Positions 25,369-33,428 of a stretch of 39,132 nucleotides of DNA are shown one piece after another. The stretch is from NCBI GenBank assembly GCA_027451625.1, contig DAIDIY010000012.1, positions 1 to 39,132 on the forward strand, read 5' to 3'. Position 1 is the first letter of the stretch. Every line of letters begins with the position of its first letter. The translations under genes and the position numbers were made by a program. Below the pieces are notes generated by a model. It made no database searches, was not told where the DNA came from, and saw only the letters and a list, made by a program, of their open reading frames with translations. This DNA is from Candidatus Daviesbacteria bacterium. Lineage in GTDB: Bacteria > Patescibacteriota > Microgenomatia > Daviesbacterales > UBA10151.

Positions 25369-26052
25369 ATGATTTCCTTTAAAAACGTTTATAAAAAATT
25401 TAATCTCAATATAAATGCACTAGATGATGTGAGTTTGGATATTGAAAACGGTGAATTCGTATTTCTAGTTGGTCAATCAGGCGCAGGAAAATCTACAATG
25501 CTGCGACTTTTAGCACGAGAGTATGTTCCCACATCGGGAACAATTCTGATTGATGGTGTCGATATCTCTAAGTTAAAATCAAGCCAAGTTTCAGAATACC
25601 GCAGGAAGATCGGTTTTGTTTTTCAAGATTTTAAATTATTAGATGATAGGACTGTCTTCGAAAATGTAGCTTTAGCTCTTGAAGTGAGAGGAATTAAAGA
25701 AGTAGAGATAAATAAAGAGGTAGAGAAAACACTTAAAATGTTTGAAATTTGGGAGAGAAGAAAACTTTTTCCCCGCCAATTATCAGGAGGAGAAGCTCAA
25801 CGCACAGCAATTGCTCGGGCTACAATCGGAAAACCATCTCTTCTTTTAGCAGATGAGCCAACTGGAGATTTAGATCCACAAACCTCTTGGTCAGTTCTAC
25901 AATTACTTTTAGAAATCAACTCCTGGGGAACTACCGTTATTATGGCTACTCATAATAAAGAGATTGTTGATTCCCAAAAACGTCGAGTTATAGCCTTAAA
26001 GGCTGGAAAGATAGTAAAAGATAAGCATCAAAGTTTATATGAGATACATTAA
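25369..26052 (+). CDS. ftsE: Cell division ATP-binding protein FtsE
   Basis: A 227-residue ABC ATPase that pairs with FtsX and uses ATP to drive activation of a peptidoglycan hydrolase at the division site. All ABC motifs are present: Walker A GQSGAGKST, Q-loop VFQDFKLLDDRTVFENV, signature LSGGEAQR, Walker B LLLADEPTGDLDP and the H-loop MATHN. FKLLDDRTV is typical of FtsE. No SD is seen; it is translated from an operon with ftsX 10 bases downstream. Confidence 0.95.
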   Translation: MISFKNVYKKFNLNINALDDVSLDIENGEFVFLVGQSGAGKSTMLRLLAREYVPTSGTILIDGVDISKLKSSQVSEYRRKIGFVFQDFKLLDDRTVFENVALALEVRGIKEVEINKEVEKTLKMFEIWERRKLFPRQLSGGEAQRTAIARATIGKPSLLLADEPTGDLDPQTSWSVLQLLLEINSWGTTVIMATHNKEIVDSQKRRVIALKAGKIVKDKHQSLYEIH

Positions 26053-26062
26053 TTAAAAAGTT

Positions 26063-26941
26063 ATGTCGATTTTTTTTAGTTTTGTCAAAAAGAATATTCG
26101 CCGTACACCATATCAGGCATTTGCGGCAACAATGGTAATGTTTTTTACATTCTTTTGTTTATCAACATTCCTGATTGTTGCTGTTGGTTCACAGCAGATA
26201 CTCAAATATTATGAGAGTAAGCCTCAAGCTATTGCCTTTTTTAAAGATGGTACTAACCCAGCGGATGTACAGCGAATCGAAGATGTTTTAAATCAAACAG
26301 GAAAAATTAAAAGCTTACATTATGTCAGTAAAAACGAAGCCCTTCAGATTTATCGTCAAAATAATAAAAACAACCCCCTTCTTCTTGAATTGGTTACTGC
26401 TAGTATATTACCCGCTTCTTTGGAAATCTCAACTGTATCTCCCGATGATTTACAACCTATAGCTAACCTGGTACAAAAAGAACCTACTGTTGAAGAAGTA
26501 GTATTCCCGGCTGATGTTGTATCTTCTTTAACCCAAGCAACGAGGATTATTAGAATTATTGGCGGAAGCGTGGTAGGATTCTTAGCTGTTTTCTCAACAC
26601 TAGTAATAGTTATGATTATAGGTTTTAAGATTCGTATTAAAAGAGCTGAAATTGAGACAATGAAGCTTTTGGGAGCACCAGTTTGGTTTATTCGCATACC
26701 TTATCTACTTGAAGGTATTATCTATTCTTTAACAGGAGCTATCTTAGGATGGGCTTTCAGTTTTGCTATATTATGGTATGTATCTCCGCTGCTCTTAAAC
26801 GGCCTTGGCGAGGTCTCGTCCCAAGTTTGGCCTCCCTCTATCTTATTTATAACAGGGCTTTTAGCCGCCCAAGTAATCGCAGCTTTGCTAGTAGGGGGAT
26901 TAGGCTCATTCACCGCTTTACGTCGTTATCTGAAGATTTAG
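26063..26941 (+). CDS. ftsX: Cell division permease FtsX
   Basis: A 292-residue membrane subunit of FtsEX. It has TM1 at about residues 20-45, a large external domain (about 46-170) containing GTNPADVQRIEDVLNQ and SLHYVSKNEALQIY, and three further helices (about 172-195, 215-240 and 258-285). The short MKLLGAPVWFIRIPYLLEG between TM2 and TM3 is the FtsE-contacting loop typical of the family. The external domain normally binds the coiled-coil of a hydrolase or its activator, which fits the coiled-coil M23 protein encoded 11 bases downstream. Confidence 0.95.
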   Translation: MSIFFSFVKKNIRRTPYQAFAATMVMFFTFFCLSTFLIVAVGSQQILKYYESKPQAIAFFKDGTNPADVQRIEDVLNQTGKIKSLHYVSKNEALQIYRQNNKNNPLLLELVTASILPASLEISTVSPDDLQPIANLVQKEPTVEEVVFPADVVSSLTQATRIIRIIGGSVVGFLAVFSTLVIVMIIGFKIRIKRAEIETMKLLGAPVWFIRIPYLLEGIIYSLTGAILGWAFSFAILWYVSPLLLNGLGEVSSQVWPPSILFITGLLAAQVIAALLVGGLGSFTALRRYLKI

Positions 26942-26952
26942 CTTAAGAATTT

Positions 26953-28122
26953 ATGAAAAAATTCTTTGCTTTTTTTGTGTTGCTACTAATCGTTTTAGTA
27001 GTTTTTTTATCCCCTATTTCCACTTCTGCACAAGTTAATCCTCAAGATCTTCAAAATGTAGAACAGCAAATCAGTGATCTGACTTCTAAATTAAATACGG
27101 CAAAAGATCAAGAAAAAACGCTTCAATCTCAGCTTGACTATATCAATACCCAGTCTAAGCTTACGGAGCTAAAAATTACACAGACAAACACAGATCTGGA
27201 GCAGCTTCAAAGCGAGATATCAGATCTTTCTGGAAAGATAACTCAACTATCCAGCACAATAAGTACTTTAACCCAAATACTTTTAAATAGAATTATTGAG
27301 ACTTACAAATATGGTAACCCCTCCCCTCTTGAACTGATATTTTCATCGAAAGGTTTTTCTGATCTTCTGATGGCAACAAAGTATCTGGAAGTAGCCCAAG
27401 AGAACGATAAAAGAATTCTTTACCAACTTCAAGCTACAAAAAGCGCCTATCACGATCAGAAGATAAATAAAGAAACTCGGCAACAACAGGTTGAAAAACT
27501 AAAAGCTGATTTACAAAGTTACCAGAATCAACTTAACCAAAATGAAGCTGCTAAAGCAGCGTTATTAAGAATGACTCAAGATAACGAAGCAATCTATCAA
27601 CAGAAGTTAAAAGCGGCTCAGGAAGAGCAAAATGCAATTTTAGCAATCATTAATGGTCAAGGAAATGAAGTACAAGAAGGTCAAGTCCATAAAGGAGATA
27701 CAATAGGCACAATTATATCTGGCCCTAGTCCTTGTTCGACTGGAACCCATCTACATTTTGAGGTTCACCAGAATGGAAATATAATGAATCCTACCCGATT
27801 TTTAGCAAATCATTCCGTAACTTTTGCAAATTCTCCAGATGGACCATTCTCTTTTAGTGGAAGTTGGGACCTTTGGCCAGTATCTGATCCTATTATTATT
27901 ACTCAAGGCTTCGGTAATACTTGGTGGGCACAACATGGTTGGTATACAGATCCTCCGGGACACACTGGAGTAGACATGTACTCTTCAATCAGTCTTTCTG
28001 TGAGGGCTGTTCAGGATGGAACGTTATATGTAGGAGGTATAAGCTGTGGAAGCGGTATTTTACATTATAAAAGAGTTGACCAAGGTAATGGCATATCAAC
28101 TTACTATCTTCATGTGCTATAA
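26953..28122 (+). CDS. Coiled-coil M23 (LytM) peptidase with apparently permuted catalytic domain
   Basis: A 389-residue secreted protein. It has a signal peptide (residues 1-26, ending STSAQ) and a long coiled coil with heptads (about 28-230). The coil is interrupted by the PcsB/EnvC-like YKYGNPSPLELIFSSKGFSDLL. M23 parts then follow in unusual order. First comes the normally C-terminal half (GDTIGTIISG, then STGTHLHFEV, then NPTRFL; about 248-283). After a linker comes the normally N-terminal half (IIITQGFG, GHTGVDM, VRAVQDGTLYVGG, NGISTYYLHVL; about 310-389), ending at the stop. Both Zn-ligand sets and the catalytic His are present. Position after ftsX fits an FtsEX-controlled peptidoglycan hydrolase. 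An alternative is a split or inactive activator. Confidence 0.88.
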   Translation: MKKFFAFFVLLLIVLVVFLSPISTSAQVNPQDLQNVEQQISDLTSKLNTAKDQEKTLQSQLDYINTQSKLTELKITQTNTDLEQLQSEISDLSGKITQLSSTISTLTQILLNRIIETYKYGNPSPLELIFSSKGFSDLLMATKYLEVAQENDKRILYQLQATKSAYHDQKINKETRQQQVEKLKADLQSYQNQLNQNEAAKAALLRMTQDNEAIYQQKLKAAQEEQNAILAIINGQGNEVQEGQVHKGDTIGTIISGPSPCSTGTHLHFEVHQNGNIMNPTRFLANHSVTFANSPDGPFSFSGSWDLWPVSDPIIITQGFGNTWWAQHGWYTDPPGHTGVDMYSSISLSVRAVQDGTLYVGGISCGSGILHYKRVDQGNGISTYYLHVL

Positions 28123-28127
28123 ATAAA

Positions 28128-28166
28128 TTACCTCTTTTTCTTGTCTGATAGAGAGAAAAGAGGTAA
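28128..28166. repeat. Inverted repeat (11-bp stem) between the M23 gene and tsaE
   Basis: TTACCTCTTTT and AAAAGAGGTAA are perfect inverted arms separated by 17 bases. It lies 5 bases after the M23 stop and ends 11 bases before the tsaE ATG. There is no T-run on the plus strand after the stem, so it is not a classic terminator. It could protect the upstream mRNA end, or act on tsaE expression. TAACAT at 28164-28169 inside the right arm is a possible -10. Confidence 0.5.
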
Positions 28167-28177
28167 CATAACCTCGT

Positions 28178-28606
28178 ATGATATACCAATCCTCATCTCA
28201 GGAAGAAACTGCCCGGATAGCTCAAAATCTAGCTAAAAGATTAGAAGCTGGAGCAATAATTTTAATGACAGGTCCTCTTGGCGCAGGAAAAACCACCTTT
28301 GTTTCATCATTTGCCAAAGAGCTAGGAGTTAAAAAGCATATCATCTCACCTACATTTACTTTAATGAGAAGTTATTCGCTCTCTGAGGGAAAAAAACTTT
28401 ACCATTTAGATCTATATCGGCTTGAGTCCCCTGAAGATATTTTAGGAATGGGAATTGAAGAGATACTCAGAGATAAAGAAAATATAGTTATTATTGAATG
28501 GGGAGAACGGCTAGGATTTCTTAAGCTTCCTAAGGCTCTATTGATAAATATTTCCCCAACTGGTGAAACTTCTCGGACTATAGAGATTACTCAAGTTGGA
28601 AGTTAA
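28178..28606 (+). CDS. tsaE: TsaE, ATPase of the t6A tRNA modification complex
   Basis: A 142-residue P-loop ATPase that binds the TsaB-TsaD dimer and resets it during threonylcarbamoyl transfer to tRNA. It shows Walker A GPLGAGKTT, the switch-like SPTFTLMRSY, HLDLYRLESPEDI and the strand IVIIEWGERL, all family marks. Length is normal. Its stop codon overlaps, by 4 bases, the end of the convergent low-complexity gene. With tsaB in the same window, two of three core partners are present. Confidence 0.94.
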   Translation: MIYQSSSQEETARIAQNLAKRLEAGAIILMTGPLGAGKTTFVSSFAKELGVKKHIISPTFTLMRSYSLSEGKKLYHLDLYRLESPEDILGMGIEEILRDKENIVIIEWGERLGFLKLPKALLINISPTGETSRTIEITQVGS

Positions 28607-29889
28607 GGAGAAGTAGCGCTTTGAGAAGAACTATTTCTATTTCTTAATATATCTAAAGCTGAAGTCCCAGAGCTAGAGCTTGCTTCTGTTGGAGATGGTG
28701 ATCCAACAACACTACCAAAAGTCGCAGAAGATGATGCACTATTTGTATCCATCGGAGTAGGAGTAACAATAGTTAATGGCTTACTTGGAGTAGTCAGCGG
28801 TTGTTGAGATGTTTGAGACGCTGATGGAACTTTAGCTTTTCCAATCCCCAAAATAAAATAAGCTGAACTCCCAGCTACTAGTAATAATAAAACTGCACCT
28901 ACCGCAAATAACCATTTTGGAAACCCTGAAGAACCATTAGTAGTAGGAGTCTCCACCCCTTGTTGAGGAGTAGGGACAATCAAATTTTCTGTTTGAGAAA
29001 CGACTGCCGGGTTAGTCTGAGCTGCTGAAGGAGGCATCGGTGCAGGTGATGACTGAGAAGGATCTATAAGATGAGATAGATCTGTCGGAGCTGCGTCTGT
29101 AGGAGTTGGGTTAGATTGTATTCCAGGTATTGATGTTCCAAACCCTTCTTGGGTGTTTGTATCTCCTGCCGGAGAAGTATCAGAAGTTCCGAAATTAGAT
29201 GTAGGTAGAGAAGATCCGAGTTCAGGCTGCATCTCTCCAACTCCTTGAGGAATAGATGGTTGAGAGATCGAAGGATTTCCTAATGGAGATGAAGGCTCAG
29301 TATTATTGGCAAATGATGGAGGTTGGGAGATGTTATTTGCAGAACTATCTAATCCATTAGCTGAAAAATTTCCAGGATTAATCTGTGTATTCGCAGGTTC
29401 AGAAGATGCAGAACCTAATCCTCCACCCATAGCTAAACCTGAAGAATCCACCAAATTTTCTCCCCCTCCTAAATTAGAAGTATCTGTAGGTAAGCTACTA
29501 TTTCCCCCAAAATCTGAAGCTGAAGGAAATGCACCTCCTCCATTTGTATTTTCCATACTATTAGAAGAAGGCAAATTACTATTATCTCCGATTGGATTCG
29601 GCCCAGAAAATGATCCAAGAGCACTAATTGGATCAGTTGGAGGAGATGATATATCCTCACTTTGAGGAGATAGCTCTTGAGTCTCGCCTAAACCAGATGG
29701 ATTATTAGACACTGGGGTCGTAAGAGGAGAATTATTATCAGCAGGGAGTGTACTTGATAACGCAGGATCCTGATTATCTGACATTCCCGGAGTTGGTTGA
29801 GCATTAGTAAAGGGGGGTGTTGTATCCCCTACTGCATTGGGACCTCCAAGGGGATTTGAAGGGTTGTTTTGATTATTATTTGGATCCAT
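28603..29889 (-). CDS. Low-complexity Ser/Pro/Asn/Gly-rich single-pass membrane protein
   Basis: A 428-residue protein with no recognisable enzyme domain. Residues 1-320 are disordered-looking and rich in Ser, Pro, Asn, Gly and Thr, with few charged residues other than Asp and Glu. A membrane helix follows at about 323-348 (WLFAVGAVLLLLVAG flanked by Lys), then an external Ser/Thr/Pro tail of about 80 residues ending in SALDILRNRNSSSQSATSP. With no signal peptide and one internal helix, either orientation is possible; positive residues (PKW before, GKAK after) do not decide it clearly. The composition suggests a flexible scaffold or glycosylation target. It is convergent with tsaE (4-base overlap) and divergent from secA, with its own promoter. 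Confidence 0.78.
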   Translation of the reverse strand: MDPNNNQNNPSNPLGGPNAVGDTTPPFTNAQPTPGMSDNQDPALSSTLPADNNSPLTTPVSNNPSGLGETQELSPQSEDISSPPTDPISALGSFSGPNPIGDNSNLPSSNSMENTNGGGAFPSASDFGGNSSLPTDTSNLGGGENLVDSSGLAMGGGLGSASSEPANTQINPGNFSANGLDSSANNISQPPSFANNTEPSSPLGNPSISQPSIPQGVGEMQPELGSSLPTSNFGTSDTSPAGDTNTQEGFGTSIPGIQSNPTPTDAAPTDLSHLIDPSQSSPAPMPPSAAQTNPAVVSQTENLIVPTPQQGVETPTTNGSSGFPKWLFAVGAVLLLLVAGSSAYFILGIGKAKVPSASQTSQQPLTTPSKPLTIVTPTPMDTNSASSSATFGSVVGSPSPTEASSSSGTSALDILRNRNSSSQSATSP

Positions 29890-29916
29890 AGGCAGGTTTA
29901 TTTATTAACTTAATTT

Positions 29917-29945
29917 AGTGTAAGTGAAAAGGATAGCTTAGTCAA
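29917..29945 (-). promoter_or_regulatory. Promoter of the low-complexity protein gene
   Basis: On the minus strand TTGACT, 17 bases, TACACT. The -35 matches 5/6 and the -10 matches 4/6. The predicted start leaves a leader of roughly 20 bases. It lies back to back with the secA promoter. Confidence 0.5.
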
Positions 29946-29950
29946 GATAG

Positions 29951-29978
29951 TTACAATCTAACTTTTATAAGTTATAAT
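29951..29978 (+). promoter_or_regulatory. secA promoter
   Basis: TTACAA, 16 bases, then a perfect TATAAT at 29973-29978. Transcription would start about 8 bases before the secA ATG, so the leader is very short and has no Shine-Dalgarno sequence. Confidence 0.65.
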
Positions 29979-29992
29979 ATTGAGGCTAAATT

Positions 29993-32710
29993 ATGTTAAA
30001 TATTTTATCAAAAGTTTTTGATTCAAATCAAAAAGAGATCTCAAGACTACAAAAGATTGTAAATATTATAAATAGTAAAGAAGATCACTACAAAAAATTA
30101 AATGATAAGGAGCTTTTACAAGCATCTCTGTCTTTTAAAAAAGATGCTTCTAAAGGAGATAACCTCGATCAACTCTTACCTGATGTTTTTGCTTTAGTTA
30201 GAGAGGCTAGCCGCCGAAAATTAGGAAAAAGGCATTTTGATGTACAACTGATTGCAGCTATTGCTCTCCATGAAGGTAAAATTACAGAACAAAAAACTGG
30301 AGAAGGAAAAACTCTTTCAGCAGTCCCAACTTTATTTTTAAACTCTTTATCCGGCAAAGGCGTACATTTAGTGACAGTTAATGATTACTTGGCTAAACGT
30401 GATTGTGGATGGAATGGACCTATTTATAGCGCTCTTGGTGCAACTTGTTCAGTTATAGCTCATGAGTCTTCGTTTATTTATGATCCTGAATACACAGATC
30501 CTACTCATACTGATGAACGATTAGCTCATCTGCGTCCTGTTACCCGTAAAGAAGCCTACAACGCAGACATTACATACGGAACAAATAATGAGTTTGGGTT
30601 TGACTATCTTCGCGATAACAGAGCCTGGACCCTTGAGCAGCAAGTTCAGAGGTCTCACAACTTTGCCATAGTTGATGAAGTTGACTCAATATTGATTGAC
30701 GAGGCACGGACTCCTTTAATAATATCGCAGCCTGCTCAAGAACCAACAAAAAAATATTATGAATTTGCCAAAATTATTGACACCTTATCCCAAGATGATT
30801 ATGTAATAGACGAAAAACAAAGGACTTCTCATTTAACCGAAGAGGGGATCGCCAGAGTCGAAAAACTTCTTGATACAGAAAATCTATATGAAAAAGACTT
30901 TTCGATATTACATCATATAGAACAAGCATTAAAGGCAAGAACTTTATTTGTCAAAGACCGAGACTATGTTGTTCGAGATGGAGAGGTAATCATCGTTGAT
31001 GAATTCACTGGAAGATTAATGCCAGGAAGACGATATTCCGAAGGACTACATCAAGCAATCGAGGCTAAAGAAGGTGTGGAGATTCAACAAGAATCCCAGA
31101 CTTTAGCGACAATATCTTTCCAAAATTATTTTAGAATGTATGACAAATTAGCAGGAATGACTGGAACTGCGGCTACCGAGGCTGAAGAATTTCATAAGAT
31201 ATACAAATTAGATGTAATTATAGTTCCCACCAACAAACCAATGGTTAGAGCTGACCTGCCAGATGTTATATTCAAAACACAGATTGCCAAATATGAAGCA
31301 GTTGCTAAAAAAATAGAAGAACTCCATAAAAAGGGTCAACCAGTCTTAGTTGGTACTACATCAATTGAAAAAAATGAGCTACTCTCTGAAATTCTAAAGA
31401 AAAAACGAATTTCCCACGCAGTTTTAAATGCTAAAAACCATGAAAAAGAGGCTGAAATTATTGCAAAAGCAGGACAAAAAGGAGCAGTCACAGTAGCTAC
31501 TAATATGGCCGGAAGAGGTGTTGATATTCAGCTTGGTGATGAGGTAAATAAATTGGGTGGACTGTTTATAATCGGTACAGAAAGACATGAATCAAGAAGA
31601 ATAGACAATCAGCTTAGAGGTCGATCAGGACGACAAGGAGACCCTGGAGCATCGCAATTTTATTTAGCTTTGGATGATGATTTAATGCGTATATTCGGAG
31701 GTGATCAAGTCGCTAAAATAATGAATTTCCTAAAAATTCCTGAAGACATGCCTATTGAGCATTCTATGGTTTCAAGAGCTATAGAAGGAGCACAAATAAA
31801 AGTTGAAGGACATAATTTTGATATTAGAAAAACAACTGTTGAATATGATGACGTAATGAATCAACAGAGACAGGTTATTTATAAAATTCGCAAACAAATT
31901 CTTGAAGCGGCATTCTCGATTAAAGATTCGACAAATCCTGGTTTAAAAGATACTATTTTGTTAAAAATAAAGGAAGATATTGAGAGGATAGTTTCTCTTT
32001 ACTCTATTGAAGGGGTAGATATTGAAAAAATAATTGAAGAATTTATCGACATAATTCCACTAGATCCTCAATCATTAAAAGAGCTCTCAGATCATCTTAA
32101 AAAATCAAATACAGTCGATCAATTAACTGATCAGTTAGAACATATAGCTCATGACCTATATGAAGAGAGAGAAAAACAAATTGGTTCAGAGGTAATAAGA
32201 CAAATGGAGATATTTGTTTACCTTAACACAATTGATACTTTATGGGTTGAACATTTAGATACTATGGATGATCTAAGAGCTGGTATAGGACTTCGGGGTT
32301 TTGCTCAAAGAGATCCATTAATTGAATATAAAAAAGAGGGATTTGATCTATTTGAAAAGCTTGTCAAAACTATCGATTATCAAGTAGTACACCAAATATA
32401 TAAATTAAATGTTCAACAGCCTTCTTCTGGCCCTAAACCAGTAACTGAGATTGAACGCTACCCAGTTCTAGAAACAGGAATTAAAGTGGAAACAGAAGAG
32501 CTGAAGGAGGAGAAACAAGGCGTTCCGTTATCTGAGATCTTAGAAGAAGAAGGTGCCATGACAAAGGTAACTATTGAAAGAGGAAACCAGGTAATTTCTC
32601 AACAATTACTGGATAATAAAGGATCTTTGAAAAAAACGAAGATAGGACGAAACGATCCATGCTGGTGTGGTTCAGGAAAAAAATATAAAAAATGCCACTA
32701 TCCTAACTAA
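29993..32710 (+). CDS. secA: Preprotein translocase ATPase SecA
   Basis: A 905-residue motor that pushes unfolded preproteins through SecYEG. It has Walker A TGEGKTLSAVP, NDYLAKRD, TNNEFGFDYLRD, the DEAD-type box VDEVDSILIDEARTPL, the preprotein cross-linking domain (about 220-360) and LAGMTGTA. NMAGRGVDIQLG and the second helicase domain RIDNQLRGRSGRQGDPG follow, then the scaffold and wing domains. The Zn-binding SEC-C tail GRNDPCWCGSGKKYKKCHYP is intact, with three Cys and His, suggesting use of its SecB- or ribosome-contacting tail. Length is normal. It has its own promoter with a very short leader. The Sec substrates in this window (M23 protein, LPKTG protein, phosphoesterase) would depend on it. 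Confidence 0.97.
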   Translation: MLNILSKVFDSNQKEISRLQKIVNIINSKEDHYKKLNDKELLQASLSFKKDASKGDNLDQLLPDVFALVREASRRKLGKRHFDVQLIAAIALHEGKITEQKTGEGKTLSAVPTLFLNSLSGKGVHLVTVNDYLAKRDCGWNGPIYSALGATCSVIAHESSFIYDPEYTDPTHTDERLAHLRPVTRKEAYNADITYGTNNEFGFDYLRDNRAWTLEQQVQRSHNFAIVDEVDSILIDEARTPLIISQPAQEPTKKYYEFAKIIDTLSQDDYVIDEKQRTSHLTEEGIARVEKLLDTENLYEKDFSILHHIEQALKARTLFVKDRDYVVRDGEVIIVDEFTGRLMPGRRYSEGLHQAIEAKEGVEIQQESQTLATISFQNYFRMYDKLAGMTGTAATEAEEFHKIYKLDVIIVPTNKPMVRADLPDVIFKTQIAKYEAVAKKIEELHKKGQPVLVGTTSIEKNELLSEILKKKRISHAVLNAKNHEKEAEIIAKAGQKGAVTVATNMAGRGVDIQLGDEVNKLGGLFIIGTERHESRRIDNQLRGRSGRQGDPGASQFYLALDDDLMRIFGGDQVAKIMNFLKIPEDMPIEHSMVSRAIEGAQIKVEGHNFDIRKTTVEYDDVMNQQRQVIYKIRKQILEAAFSIKDSTNPGLKDTILLKIKEDIERIVSLYSIEGVDIEKIIEEFIDIIPLDPQSLKELSDHLKKSNTVDQLTDQLEHIAHDLYEEREKQIGSEVIRQMEIFVYLNTIDTLWVEHLDTMDDLRAGIGLRGFAQRDPLIEYKKEGFDLFEKLVKTIDYQVVHQIYKLNVQQPSSGPKPVTEIERYPVLETGIKVETEELKEEKQGVPLSEILEEEGAMTKVTIERGNQVISQQLLDNKGSLKKTKIGRNDPCWCGSGKKYKKCHYPN

Positions 32711-32719
32711 TTAAACTAT

Positions 32720-32746
32720 TAGAGTTATCTCTCTACTCTCTTTTTT
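32720..32746 (+). terminator. Weak terminator-like hairpin after secA
   Basis: TAGAG and CTCTA pair around a six-base loop, then CTCTC and six T. The stem is only 5 bp and the T-run is displaced, so this is a weak candidate. Confidence 0.3.
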
Positions 32747-32867
32747 ATACCTCATAAACAGTATCTTTAATATAAAATCTACACAAAAAAAGTATCTGGA
32801 AGAAATAAAAACATAAATTACTTTAAAAAGACGTCATCTTAAAAATCTAGAAGATAAAAATAATACT

Positions 32868-33260
32868 TTAACGATCTAATAACCAGTCCATAGCTTCTTC
32901 TAATGAAACACAAAATCTAAATTTAAAGTTCCTTCCAGCTGCTAAGGCTAAAGTCTCAACGAGCTTTTGAAAGGCGAATGGATTTCCAAAAACTGCAACC
33001 TTATCATAATCCAAGTTACGTATTAGATCTAATCCTGATTTCTTAGCAGATAATGTAATACGACCAATTTGAGTAATATCACCGACAATAAATACCTGTT
33101 TATTTTTTTTTCTTAATTTACCAATAAGCTTTTCTGTCTCTATCCCTGATTTTTTAACAGACTCTCCATTCTGATCTCCAACCCAGAGCATGTATATAAT
33201 TCCATTATTTGTTAAAAAAATATTGTTTAATCTTTTTTTGCAATTTGAATCTGAACTCAT
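32868..33260 (-). CDS. SpoIIAA-like (STAS/SEC14-type) small protein
   Basis: A 130-residue soluble protein. The second half, DKVAVFGNPFAFQKLVETLALAAG followed by FKFRFCVSLEEAMDWLL, resembles the SpoIIAA-like family found as small stand-alone proteins in many bacteria. In that family an alternating strand/helix fold ends in a helix with an E-E-A-x-x-W-L pattern. An early strand, NNGIIYMLWVGD, and a central FIVGDITQIGRITLSAKKSG complete the fold. Function of the family is uncertain; lipid or small-ligand binding and anti-anti-sigma-like roles have been proposed. It stands alone between secA and ugd, on the opposite strand to both, with AAAGG just before the ATG as a possible ribosome site. Assignment is by pattern and moderate. 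Confidence 0.6.
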   Translation of the reverse strand: MSSDSNCKKRLNNIFLTNNGIIYMLWVGDQNGESVKKSGIETEKLIGKLRKKNKQVFIVGDITQIGRITLSAKKSGLDLIRNLDYDKVAVFGNPFAFQKLVETLALAAGRNFKFRFCVSLEEAMDWLLDR

Positions 33261-33385
33261 CCTTTAACAATTCATATATTAACTAAATCCTTCAGAGATG
33301 TCTATAGGATATAGGTGACTGTAAATTATTTTTAATTGTTAAATCTTTTTCCATTAAAATTAATAAAATTTTTTAACTATTCTGA

Positions 33386-33414
33386 TTGATTATCAGCTCT
33401 TATTGGCTTATCAT
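33386..33414 (+). promoter_or_regulatory. Promoter of the UDP-glucose dehydrogenase gene
   Basis: TTGATT, 17 bases, TATCAT. The start site would lie about 8 bases before the ATG at 33429, again giving a leader too short for a Shine-Dalgarno sequence. Confidence 0.6.
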
Positions 33415-33428
33415 AACAACCATCAAAC

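Noticed and set aside
26953-28122. Frameshift or premature stop as the reason for the odd M23 order
   Set aside because: A frameshift cannot move HLHFEV ahead of HTGVD. The frame is continuous, and both halves are complete and complementary.
29306-29665. 119-residue plus-strand ORF and a 63-residue minus-strand ORF within the low-complexity gene
   Set aside because: Both are alternative frames of the Ser/Pro/Gly-rich repeats; low-complexity sequence keeps other frames open by chance.
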